The notes under the pieces: generated by a model
What the model was told of the DNA's origin: nothing
Database searches by the model: none
Seen by the model: the letters and a program-made list of their open reading frames with translations, nothing else
From: Rhodothermales bacterium
GTDB taxonomy: Bacteria > Bacteroidota > Rhodothermia > Rhodothermales > Bin80
Direction: 5' to 3'
Assembly: GCA_958296045.1 (NCBI GenBank)
Contig: CATQHT010000003.1
Coordinates: 1,189,246-1,253,245, forward strand
Length of the DNA stretch: 64,000 nt
Made by a program: the position numbers and the translations under genes
Part shown: piece after piece, positions 8,640 to 17,239 of the stretch
Numbering within the stretch: position 1 is the first letter of the stretch
How the letters are laid out: each line of letters begins with the position of its first letter

Positions 8640-9932
8640 TTGCTCCTGGGCCAGACATACCGCTGCTATACAAAGAAGGCGGGCTATGCCCGTCTGCGGC
8701 GGAAGTTCGTAAACGGTAAGTGGGTCCGTAACTGGGCGGTCGAACAATGCCGCAACGCACACAAGGTAGCAGAGAAGCATCCGAGCTATTTCACATTGAC
8801 GAAGCTCTGGACGGCCGCCCGCAGAGCCGATGAGCGCAATCTCGAGTTCGGCGTGACGGAGCAGCGTTCTGTGATCAGGGGCGTGACGGAGGGTTACAAG
8901 CGCTTTTTCAATTAGCACAATGCGCGCCCGCCGCGTTTCAGCGGCGACTTGGTGAAGAGCTTCAGGCTGCTACGAAAGCCCGAACGCGTCAGGCGCCAAG
9001 ACTATCGCGTTCGCATCAAGGGCGTCGGGTACGTCCGTTTCACCGATCGGCGCGGGTTGATCAAGCGCTACGGCTGCAAGTTCGTGCGCATCGTGCGGTC
9101 GTCGCTGGGTACCGAATACACGATACAAGTCGTGTACGAGCGCCCCGAGGCGCCAGAGAACAGCTGCGCAGACACACCGATGGCCGTGGACGTTGGCTGC
9201 AAGGCCATCGCGACGCTGGCGGATGGAAAGAGCTACGCGCCCATCAAAAAGAGTGAGCCCCGCAGGGACGCTTTGCAGCGTCGGGCTGCTAAGACGAAGA
9301 AAGGCACGAGTCTGCGCCGAAAGCGGTTCGGTGCTTGGCGCAAGGAGGCCGAGCGCGTAGTAAGACGCAACCGCGGGTACCGCCACGAGGTGGCTGCCGA
9401 CGTCGTCAAGCGATCCGCGAATCTGTTTCTGGAAGACCTGAAAGTAGAACGCATGACACGTGCCGGTGGCAGCCGCAAGACGGGGCTGAACCGATCGATG
9501 CGCGCGCAAGGGCTGTACGAATTGGTGCAGCTATTGAAGTGCAAATCCGCTTTGCTTGGCGGCAAGGTGGAGCTGGTTCCGCCGAACGACACAACGCAGA
9601 GATGCAGCGCTTGCCATCACAAGCCGGAGGAAAGGCTACGCCTGGCTGACAGGAAGCATCGTTGTGCCATGTGCGGAAAGACCCAGTGCCGCGACGTTAA
9701 CGCGGCGTTGAACGTGTTGTATCGGGGCCTTTGCCCTGATGGATGGGCGGCGAGCCTATCGTACGCGCAACATGTGTCTGCTCACCTGGATGCTGAGCGG
9801 CATCCACTGTTGGATGCTGTGGCGGGTCTGGGGAGTGTACAGAATCGTGCTCGTGAGCTGCATCCGCAGGGGTGTTGCGCACCCACGAGTGCAGGCGAAA
9901 TTGACCACCGGCCAACTAGGCAGATAGGTTAA
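8640..9932 (+). pseudogene. tnpB: RNA-guided endonuclease TnpB, interrupted by in-frame TAG
   Basis: Reads as one frame of 430 codons from TTG 8640, with a single TAG at 8913-8915 (codon 92). Before the stop it matches the TnpB N-terminus (TYRCYTKKAGYARLRRKFVNG... NWAVEQ). After it, ARPPRFSGD and the rest of the protein continue in the same frame. The RuvC-like triad is intact: D in MAVDVGCK, E in LFLEDLK and D in CRDVNAA. The zinc ribbon CSAC...CAMC is also intact. TnpB proteins are omega-RNA-guided DNA nucleases that promote retention of their transposon. A downstream GTG at 8949 could restart a truncated protein that keeps the whole RuvC domain. The C-terminal 60 or so codons beyond RuvC-III probably overlap the omega-RNA. 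Confidence 0.85.
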
Positions 9933-9949
9933 ATTTTCGCCAGCCCTTA
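9928..9949 (-). repeat. Right terminal inverted repeat of TnpB element
   Basis: The inverted partner of 8353-8374. It lies at the tnpB stop codon. Confidence 0.65.
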
Positions 9950-10353
9950 GGAATTGAGATGGTCTGTGGCGCGGCATGCACCTGCACCGGTATCTGGTGA
10001 CATAGCGCAAGTCTCGGAGGTTGCTCGCACCGGCCATTGGCTATGTGCGTGAGGGAGCTGGCAGTCACGCGCCAAAATGCAGCACGCCAGCGCGTCCCTC
10101 CCCGATATTCACATGCAGTTCACGATGCATTGTGCCCCTAATCGGGGTTGGCGGGTTCAATGCTATAGGCAATTCGTGGACCGGGCATGGACACGCATCT
10201 ATTTCGCGAGACGATCACCGCCCGGGTAGCGGTCTATGCCCGAACCTGCTGAGGGTAACGGCGCGTAGGCATAGGCAGAAGGCGCCACCCCAATTGGTGG
10301 ACGCAGGCCGTGCGGCCCAATCTCTAACGGAAAACCCAAGATGATTCCCACGC
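9950..10353. other. Intergenic region between TnpB element and HhH lipoprotein
   Basis: About 400 bp with no ORF of coding character on either strand. If TnpB is active, the bases directly after 9949 would be the guide part of its omega-RNA. No promoter or terminator was recognised. Confidence 0.4.
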
Positions 10354-11058
10354 ATGACACAGACATCTGAAGTACTCATTGCTGTTGCATTGGCCATCGC
10401 GCTGGCCGCCTGCTCAGGCTCCAGTTCGCCGGACGCTCCCGATACGACCTCAGATGCCCAGCCGGCGGCGACAGAAGACAATGTACAGGAACCCACCGCC
10501 GAGGCCGAAGACTCTGTCGCCATGGTGAACGCGAACCTTGCGTCGCGCGACGACCTTGAGCAGCATCTTGGCAGTCAGGTGGCGGAGGCAGTGTTGGGTG
10601 CCAGGCCTTTTCTGACGCTATCCGCGCTCCATGCTGTTCTTGTTGAGGCTGCAAGCGAAGAAGCCGCAAACGAGCACTTGGCCCTAGTCAGCGTGCCCAT
10701 CAACTTGAATACGGCATCAAATGAAGAGATTCAGCTGATCCCGGGCGTGGGTCCGCGCATGGCTCACGAATTTGAGGAGTACCGCCCCTACACCGCGATC
10801 GCGCAGTTTCGGCGTGAGATAGGCAAGTACGTAGACGACGATGAGCTGGCTCGCCTTGAAGCGTACGTGTTTGTGCCAGTGGCTCTGAACAGCGCATCAG
10901 ACGAGGCCATCCTGGCCATTCCTGGCGTGGGCCCGCGCATGCTGCACGAATTCAAAGAGTACCGCCCCTACGAGAGCATGGCACAGTTTGAGCGCGAAAT
11001 CGGCAAGTACGTAGACGACGATGAGCTGGCTCGCTTGGTGCGATTCGTGACGTTGTAG
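10354..11058 (+). CDS. ComEA-like helix-hairpin-helix lipoprotein
   Basis: A 234-residue protein. It has a lipoprotein signal with lipobox LAAC (Cys at about residue 20), then an Asp/Thr/Glu/Ala-rich linker to about residue 65. Three helix-hairpin-helix modules of about 57 residues follow. The last two are near duplicates, each with LN(T/S)AS, IPGVGPRM, (E/K)EYRPY, and the ending REIGKYVDDDELARL. The first is degenerate (VNANLASRDDLEQHLG). ComEA uses this fold to bind double-stranded DNA outside the cytoplasm during transformation. Here the lipid anchor would place it on an envelope membrane. Many related proteins have unknown roles, so DNA uptake is only a possibility. It appears monocistronic. 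Confidence 0.8.
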   Translation: MTQTSEVLIAVALAIALAACSGSSSPDAPDTTSDAQPAATEDNVQEPTAEAEDSVAMVNANLASRDDLEQHLGSQVAEAVLGARPFLTLSALHAVLVEAASEEAANEHLALVSVPINLNTASNEEIQLIPGVGPRMAHEFEEYRPYTAIAQFRREIGKYVDDDELARLEAYVFVPVALNSASDEAILAIPGVGPRMLHEFKEYRPYESMAQFEREIGKYVDDDELARLVRFVTL

Positions 11059-11129
11059 GCGCAGGCTGCTGTGCTGGCGCTTCGCAAAGCGTTGTGCCAG
11101 AGCTGGATGGCTGGACATTACCGTGGTGA

Positions 11130-11531
11130 ATGATTCCGACGAAAGCAGGCATGGATCCTGGCAAGACGGCGGCAACAAATATCTTGGTGCTAGGCAGCGT
11201 CCTCACCATTTTGGGGGTCGGCACATGGGCGCTTGCAGCCGGTGCTACTGCCATGTTCATGGTACCGGCGTTGTTTGGCGCCATCTTCCTCCTGGTAGGA
11301 GTCATTCTGCTCAAGGTCCGCGACTGGCATCGCCCACTGCTCTGGCTTTCCGTGCTGATGGCCATTTCGATCATCTTCCTTAGCGTTCCCATCATCGTGG
11401 AAGCGCTTCGCATGAGCGACGGCTTATCTACGTCACCGCTTGCGGCGCAACAGGCCGTAGCAATGCTTATCTGCGGCGTCTTTATACTGATCTCTATCCG
11501 CCGGCTGGCACCTCGTCAGCAGCCCAGGTAG
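11130..11531 (+). CDS. Four-helix membrane protein of unknown function
   Basis: A 133-residue protein with four predicted membrane helices: ILVLGSVLTILGVGTWALAAG, MVPALFGAIFLLVGVILL, PLLWLSVLMAISIIFLSVPIIV and AVAMLICGVFILISI. It ends in a basic tail. It starts at ATG 11130; ATG 11151 is an alternative. Its last base is the first base of the next gene's GTG start, so it is probably translated with the RidA-like gene. It resembles small DUF-type membrane proteins common in Bacteroidota. No function can be assigned. Confidence 0.7.
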   Translation: MIPTKAGMDPGKTAATNILVLGSVLTILGVGTWALAAGATAMFMVPALFGAIFLLVGVILLKVRDWHRPLLWLSVLMAISIIFLSVPIIVEALRMSDGLSTSPLAAQQAVAMLICGVFILISIRRLAPRQQPR

Positions 11532-11929
11532 TGCAGCGCCAGCGCATCTACAGCGGCGCACCGTGGGAATCAACGGCGGGGTATGCGCGTGCTGTGCGGG
11601 CGGGTGACCATGTATTTGTTGCGGGCACCACATCGGTAGACGACGCCGGCCAGGTATTCGCGCCTGACGACGCATATGCGCAGTCCTGCCGCATCTTTGC
11701 GATTATCGAGGCGGCGCTACAGGAGGCGGGTGCCAACTTGGCGGATGTGGTGCGCACGCGCATCTTCGTGACGCACATCGCCCGCCATGCGGACGCTGTG
11801 GGTCGTGCTCATCGCGAAGCTTTTGGAGTGCACAGGCCGGCCGCCACGATGGTTGAAGTCCCCCGCCTGATCGACTCCAAGCTCGTCGTTGAGATCGAGG
11901 CCCACGCGGTGGTGTCACCTGCCAAGTGA
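11531..11929 (+). CDS. RidA/YjgF family protein
   Basis: A 132-residue member of the YjgF/YER057c/UK114 family, whose members hydrolyse reactive enamine/imine intermediates or act as related deaminases. Family features seen are HVFVAGTTSVDDAGQV near residue 28, DVVRTRIFVTHI, RPAATMVEVPRLID and the closing VEIEAHAVV, which contains the conserved Glu. The substrate-binding Arg of true RidA (in ARxxVxV) corresponds to RPAATMVEV, so it is probably an Rid-subfamily relative rather than RidA itself. It starts at a GTG that shares its first base with the upstream stop. It is cytoplasmic. Confidence 0.85.
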   Translation: MQRQRIYSGAPWESTAGYARAVRAGDHVFVAGTTSVDDAGQVFAPDDAYAQSCRIFAIIEAALQEAGANLADVVRTRIFVTHIARHADAVGRAHREAFGVHRPAATMVEVPRLIDSKLVVEIEAHAVVSPAK

Positions 11930-12147
11930 TTCAGGTCAATGAAATGTGCCCATCCGGCTCCTGGACGCAACTGGCGGAGCTAACCCGGTATAACGCCAGG
12001 ACTCAGGCAACGAGTGTCACCTTTAAGCGCAGGAAGCGAGATGGCTCGTGGCGTAGGCAACAGACTCCTCTAGATCCATGCGCCGCTCGCAGCCATAGGG
12101 CCTTCCACCACGGCCATTGCACCCAGCACACTGTCGCTCTCGTGGAC

Positions 12148-12624
12148 CTAACGAAAGATCTTGCGCTTCTTGCGGCTTCGCTCTTCCAAGAGGTTGACCA
12201 CCTCTTGCAGCTTCGCAATAGCGTGCGCGTTTTCCTCCACTCGGGTCATTATCTTGCCTGCCCATTCGCTGAGTGCTGCCTTCTGTGCCGTTGCGGCTCG
12301 CTCGGTCCGCTCGATCATACGCTGCTGCCCGCCGAGGACGGCCAATTGCATCTTTTCTACTGCCGTCGCTACGCTCTCAGGATTGGCGCGTTGCAAGGTA
12401 GTGACCGCGCCTTGGAGAGCGGTTTGCATGGCTTCTAGAGAAAGCACTGCACTGCGCGTGGCCTCGGCTAACCGCTGAATGCCTACGCTGGCACTGTTGA
12501 TGCCTCGACCGGCACTATTTAGTGACTGTTCGAGCTTTACCTGGCGCTCAAGCTGACCGATCAGGTCGGCTACGCGTCCTTGGTTTTCTTCGATGCGACT
12601 TTCTAGATCCTGAAGAAGTGTCAT
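12148..12624 (-). CDS. Coiled-coil protein, likely partner of the upstream helicase
   Basis: A 158-residue protein with no recognised family. It is predicted to be almost entirely helical, with heptad patterns (LLQDLESRIEENQGRVADLIGQLERQV; AKLQEVVNLLEER) and a strongly basic tail (RSRKKRKIFR) that could bind nucleic acid. Its ATG lies inside the last 77 bp of the 1368-residue helicase gene in another frame. It is therefore almost certainly co-translated, and a complex with the helicase is a reasonable inference. No signal peptide or membrane segment is visible. Confidence 0.65.
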   Translation of the reverse strand: MTLLQDLESRIEENQGRVADLIGQLERQVKLEQSLNSAGRGINSASVGIQRLAEATRSAVLSLEAMQTALQGAVTTLQRANPESVATAVEKMQLAVLGGQQRMIERTERAATAQKAALSEWAGKIMTRVEENAHAIAKLQEVVNLLEERSRKKRKIFR

Positions 12625-15600
12625 TACGTTGTCCCTTAAGTTTTTGCCTGAGCCTGAAAGCCTGACTAGGGTTCGTCCACCGTCTAGCGATGCGCTTTAG
12701 TCGTAACGTCAGCTGATGGTCACGCTGGATGAGGCGAGCAATGTGCGCGTCACGCTCGGTAAGATCGGTTTCACGGGCTTGCATCACTTCATGGGCGAAC
12801 GACCACCGCCGTTCGGCTCTCGCCAATTTATCCATTGCAACCACCAGCGGCAATTGGAGCCTCTTAGCCCGCGTGGCCGCAAGGTCGCACAAGGTGCCCA
12901 GCGCAGCGATCATATCTGACCGGCTAAGCCGATACCGGTCGACACTTAAGCGAACAAATGCAGCCAGATCGTTAGCTACCAATGTAACGTCTGGATTTGG
13001 GCACATCGTTTCCGCCACTGCCCGCGACATGAACAATCCGGGATGATCGGGATAGCTCTCAAGAAAACGGATGGACAGGCCCCGAAGCTCACCGGCATCT
13101 ATGGCTGTTTGCACCTTCTCTGCCATGCCGAGCCACTCCCTAAGATCAACCTCTTTCTCATCGATCAACTCCTCCATCCGCTCCGCACCCAAGCCTTCCT
13201 GGAGGTAATCTAGGATTCTAGAACGCACATCCCCGTCGCTCTTGGCATGTCGTGCGAGCTGAATGGATTCCTGGATCATCCTGCGCCTGGAGCGCTCAAT
13301 CACGTCGTAGGTAAATTTCACAAGCACCCGTCCCAGCATCCGGGCAGCTTCGACCGGATCAGCCAGGTGACGCCCTTGGAGCTCTTGCTCGATGGCCATG
13401 CCCCTTGCGGGCTGCGCCCCGTACACGTATTCAAGCAGGGAAGTCTTACAGCGCTCGTAGCTGAACCGTGACACCACAATGACAAACTTGCTTCCACCCC
13501 AGTCGACTTCATAGTCCTCAATTATCCCGATCCTCAGCAGACGATACAACGCCCGTTCCCGCGCCTCCTTGCCTTCACCAAAGGGCAGCTCCAGCGTCCG
13601 TTTGCTAGTCAAGTCTCCCAGCGTGGCCAGCACCTTATCGAGATCACGAATCTCCTTGTCTTTGCCACCGAAGCTCTTCAGGTGAAAAAACAAAGCACGC
13701 ATTATGTCATCTTTGGTGTCCCAGTCATTCTTATCACGCTCGTATTTGGCCCTGACAGCATTCAGATCCAAAGCCGGATCCAGCAACTGATCCGTCCGCT
13801 CCTTGTCATATTCATTGAATATCACAAGGCAGTGTGCCTGCCTTCGATCTCTACCAGCACGACCTGCCTCCTGGTAAAAGCTCTCCAACGACAATGGCAT
13901 TCCGTAGTGAATCGTGTATCGAATGTTTGCCTTATCAATACCCATGCCATAAGCCTTGGTCGAGACGAAAATGGAGATGTCATTAGCACGAAATGCCTTT
14001 GCATTCTGCACTTTGATGTCTTCCCACCGATTCCTATCAAGACCTTTGGGGGGCTTGCCCGAATACATCCTAACCGAGGCTTGCGTCACCGCCTTAACGA
14101 CATCGTTCGTTCTCGCTATGCCATTGCTGCCGCCCACCGTTTGAACAAACACGATACCAGCATTGGTCTTGCGCCCTGCGGGACGATACAATTCTGCCTT
14201 GGGCAGACCAAAGCGGCCAGGGAGCGCGATAAGGGTCCCCCGCAAATCGGCTTCGAAGTTTTGGGGGGTCGACCGAACGACTTCGAACGTCAACTCCTTA
14301 CGGTCAAACGACTCGGGACGTACCAACGCATCCGGCGTTCCCTGGTCGATATTCATGTCCACCAGCATGTCGCGCAACACGGCCCGTGACGCTGTTCCGG
14401 TCAGTGCCAGAATAGAAGGCGACTCTCCATACTTGTCCTCCCCGGTGCTTTGAAGGTTTAAGGCAAGGTGCAGGTACGATGGCCTGAAGTCATGCCCCCA
14501 TTCACTAACACAGTGTGCCTCGTCAATTACCGCCAGATTTACGGGCAAGACCTGTTTTAGTGCTCTTAGTGCGTCGCGAAATGTGCGTATCTGTAGCCGC
14601 TCTGGCGAAATCAGCACGAAATAGTACTCACCTCGCTCTACTCTTTGCTGTACTAACGCACGCTCTCTCCATCTCCCGGCACCTATCCCGCCCACGATCC
14701 TGGCGGCAGCGTCAATGCCGTACTGGCGCAGCCCCGCCAACTGATCGTCCATCAGCGCCTTGATCGGATCAACAACCAGCGTGACGCCGGGCATAAGGAG
14801 GCCTGCCAACTGATAAATGATGCTCTTACCTGCCCCGGTAGGCAAGAGGACCACACAATCAATCCGACGCAGCGTAGTGAAGACAGATTCGCCCTGCATC
14901 GAGCGAAACTCGTACTTGCGAAATATGGTACGCAGAAAAAACCTCAGCGCTGCATGCGCACCATCGTAGGATTCCAGCGCCACAGAGGGACGAGGAAGAT
15001 CTGTTACGGGCTCCTTGGCAAAAGCAACGGGCAGAAAGACGGATCGCACAACGATGTCGGCCGCTGGCTTGCGCGGAAGGCAGTGAAACGGGCTTAGGTG
15101 CCTCTCAGCGTCAATGCGCAGTTTGTCGCATAGGTCCGGTGCACTCTGCCCCGCACCATCTCTCGAATCTTCCTTGGCACTACGAAAACACTCTAGTCGC
15201 GTTCCATCCTCTCCGTAGATCACGCACTTCGGCGGCACTGATGTCCCTCCGTACAGCACATCATAGGCCGTCAATAGAAGAAGCAGATCCATAACCCCAG
15301 CCACGGCCACCGCCCCTGCTCCCACCAGCGTTATTTCCCAGCGTTTCTCTGGATGCAGCCACCCATACGCCAGCGCTTTGGTGACGGCGAGCTGCACCTT
15401 AACTGCAGTGGCACAGTCCAAGAGGATAGAAGCACACTGCTCGCAATCTTCAGAGCCTTTGGCGGATTCCAGTGCCGCTCTGACACGCTTATGTGCATGT
15501 GCATAGGCCTGCCGAATGCTTTCCAGTGAGGTACCCGTCCCGGACTTCATCTCGGCATTGGTTATACGAATTACTTTTATGCCAAGCGATGCCAGAGACC

Positions 15601-16654
15601 GATCTCGTTCTGCATCTACATGCCGACTGGCTGCGTGCTCGGGGCCATCAATTTCAATTGCCAGCGGAGGGTCTCCCGGATGGCAATACAGGAAATCTAT
15701 ACGCCGGTCGCCGGATTCGTCCATCCCGCCGGACTCAAGAAGCAAGTCGAGAGGCGCCTGCGGCGTAAACCAGTGACCTGCTGAAGGCCCCAGGTTCTTC
15801 GGCACCCAGTCCGTCAGAAAGTGGTGTTCCAGTTCGCTGCTAATCAGCGTGGTATGTGCGTCCGAGCGCCCCCTTAATGAACGCTCAAATTCAAAGTCGT
15901 CGCGATACGTAACACGCGCCAAGAGCGCAGAAGAATCGAGGTCCAATCGATGGCCCGCCTTGAACTCCCACCCCATCTCGACTTTACCTTCCTCAAGGTT
16001 GTCGACTCTGGCCAGCCACCCATGCTCAGCTAGCACCGCATGCTCAATTCCCAGCGTCGGCAGTGGCGTGCAACCTCGCTGAAGCAATTTCGTCAGCAGC
16101 GCAGCCACTAGGCGCACGTGGTCTGCCACCCGTTGTCGCAGCCTTTGGCGATCAAATAGCAGGAGGCACTGACTCAGTGTTCGTTGCAGACGCTCATCGA
16201 GAGCCACTTCGCTGCGCACCACGCCTGGCATTGCTCCGACGGACAGGTATTCGGAAACATAGTCAAGTCGCGTCGCACTCTCGTGCCAAACTACCGACTG
16301 CCAGCCCATCTCGTGCCTCAGCGGACGAGACTGGAGCGCCGAACGCATCCCTTGCGCCAGCGGAGTCCGAATATCTTCTCGTGGTTTGGCAGCCTTCGGA
16401 GCTGAAGGCGCGGATGGCGTTTGAGGCTTGTCAGACGATCTCTTGGCCGAGATTTCATTTAATTCGGCCATTAGTTCGTCGAATGTCATACCCTTCGGCT
16501 TCGGATACTGCTCCGAAAGGTTGCGCGTGCCCCGACACCCGCTGCTATGGTAATTGGGGCACCCCCAAAAATGACTGCCCCTGCTGGGCGCGTACTTTAC
16601 TTCCATCCTGCTGCCACATCTCGGACAGAGCGGGTATCGACGGTCGAGGGCCAT
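12548..16654 (-). CDS. Large RecQ-type helicase with N-terminal zinc finger and Vsr/DUF559-like nuclease domain
   Basis: A protein of 1368 residues from ATG 16654 (TTG at 16663 is an alternative). The N-terminus has a topoisomerase-type C4 zinc finger (CPRC at 10-13, then WGCP and GCRG). At about 315-375 is a PD-(D/E)xK-like segment: RIDFLYC, LAIEIDG, then H, D, R and LGIKVIRI in the order of DUF559/DUF2726/Vsr-like nucleases. From about 580 there is a RecQ helicase core: LLPTGAGKS (Walker A, about 600), VIDEAHCVSEWGHDF (DEAH, about 710), GMGIDKANIRYTIHYG and FYQEAGRAGRD (motif VI, about 930). About 400 uncharacterised residues follow. RecQ enzymes unwind DNA 3' to 5'. Fusion to a nuclease-like fold suggests processing of damaged or foreign DNA. 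It is followed by an overlapping coiled-coil gene. Confidence 0.88.
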   Translation of the reverse strand: MALDRRYPLCPRCGSRMEVKYAPSRGSHFWGCPNYHSSGCRGTRNLSEQYPKPKGMTFDELMAELNEISAKRSSDKPQTPSAPSAPKAAKPREDIRTPLAQGMRSALQSRPLRHEMGWQSVVWHESATRLDYVSEYLSVGAMPGVVRSEVALDERLQRTLSQCLLLFDRQRLRQRVADHVRLVAALLTKLLQRGCTPLPTLGIEHAVLAEHGWLARVDNLEEGKVEMGWEFKAGHRLDLDSSALLARVTYRDDFEFERSLRGRSDAHTTLISSELEHHFLTDWVPKNLGPSAGHWFTPQAPLDLLLESGGMDESGDRRIDFLYCHPGDPPLAIEIDGPEHAASRHVDAERDRSLASLGIKVIRITNAEMKSGTGTSLESIRQAYAHAHKRVRAALESAKGSEDCEQCASILLDCATAVKVQLAVTKALAYGWLHPEKRWEITLVGAGAVAVAGVMDLLLLLTAYDVLYGGTSVPPKCVIYGEDGTRLECFRSAKEDSRDGAGQSAPDLCDKLRIDAERHLSPFHCLPRKPAADIVVRSVFLPVAFAKEPVTDLPRPSVALESYDGAHAALRFFLRTIFRKYEFRSMQGESVFTTLRRIDCVVLLPTGAGKSIIYQLAGLLMPGVTLVVDPIKALMDDQLAGLRQYGIDAAARIVGGIGAGRWRERALVQQRVERGEYYFVLISPERLQIRTFRDALRALKQVLPVNLAVIDEAHCVSEWGHDFRPSYLHLALNLQSTGEDKYGESPSILALTGTASRAVLRDMLVDMNIDQGTPDALVRPESFDRKELTFEVVRSTPQNFEADLRGTLIALPGRFGLPKAELYRPAGRKTNAGIVFVQTVGGSNGIARTNDVVKAVTQASVRMYSGKPPKGLDRNRWEDIKVQNAKAFRANDISIFVSTKAYGMGIDKANIRYTIHYGMPLSLESFYQEAGRAGRDRRQAHCLVIFNEYDKERTDQLLDPALDLNAVRAKYERDKNDWDTKDDIMRALFFHLKSFGGKDKEIRDLDKVLATLGDLTSKRTLELPFGEGKEARERALYRLLRIGIIEDYEVDWGGSKFVIVVSRFSYERCKTSLLEYVYGAQPARGMAIEQELQGRHLADPVEAARMLGRVLVKFTYDVIERSRRRMIQESIQLARHAKSDGDVRSRILDYLQEGLGAERMEELIDEKEVDLREWLGMAEKVQTAIDAGELRGLSIRFLESYPDHPGLFMSRAVAETMCPNPDVTLVANDLAAFVRLSVDRYRLSRSDMIAALGTLCDLAATRAKRLQLPLVVAMDKLARAERRWSFAHEVMQARETDLTERDAHIARLIQRDHQLTLRLKRIARRWTNPSQAFRLRQKLKGQRNDTSSGSRKSHRRKPRTRSRPDRSA

Positions 16655-17239
16655 TGTGCTCAAGCTGTTCAGTTAACGCCCTTTGGGTAGTATCGAATCA
16701 CGAAACCGCCACACTCGCATCACACATGGCTGAGACCACCTCAATGTCCCGTCCACGACGGATGATCTGTCCTGTAGGGCTGGTCCAAAGACCGATGCCT
16801 GCGGCCGCCTGCTAAGGGGCATGAACTCCTTTGAAGTCGCAACACAGACATCAGCATCGCCCAACCGATCCTGCAAGACAGCAGCAAAGGAAACCATGAA
16901 TCATCCCTGGACGCTCCCGAAATAGCCAGCGCAATAGACTGTCGACGGACCATCGGGTTAAGGCAGAACTGACAGCATCATTCGATAGCGAATCATATCA
17001 ACGAATAAGTTCTGCTTACCTGATGGAAGCCCCGATCGCTGAACCACCCGTAATCTAGGTTAAGGTAGCTCATTACCAGCTGTGTTGGAACAGCGGATCT
17101 GACTCCGAAGACTATGTCGCAGTTATCCATGGCGAGAATAGAAGTTCGGTGACGATGGTGATGCGCCGCAAGCGGCCTGCACTCTTCGAGGCAGTGGCGG
17201 GAGCCATCAAGCAGACCACGCCGCGCGAGAAACAACACA
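16655..17239. other. Intergenic region upstream of the helicase gene
   Basis: About 585 bp between two genes that both read leftward. Short ORFs here have no recognisable similarity and overlap each other on both strands. It presumably holds the promoter of the helicase operon. No tRNA, repeat or terminator was recognised. Confidence 0.4.

Larger units (their letters stand above)
8353..9949 (+). mobile_element. TnpB element with terminal inverted repeats
   Basis: The stretch is bounded by a pair of 22-bp inverted repeats (8353-8374 and 9928-9949, 19 of 22 identical, sharing the core AGGGCTGGCGAAA). It contains a small putative DNA-binding protein and an interrupted tnpB. No tnpA of the Y1 or serine type is present, so the unit cannot move by itself. 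Typical IS200/IS605 ends are hairpins rather than terminal inverted repeats, so the boundary type is unusual. Confidence 0.6.

Noticed and set aside
8913-8915. Stop-codon reassignment (TAG read as an amino acid)
   Set aside because: TAG is used as a normal terminator in other genes here (for example the PLP enzyme and hpnE), so point mutation is simpler.
9950-10353. tRNA-like GGTTCAA sequence in the intergenic region
   Set aside because: No acceptor, D or anticodon stems can be formed around it.
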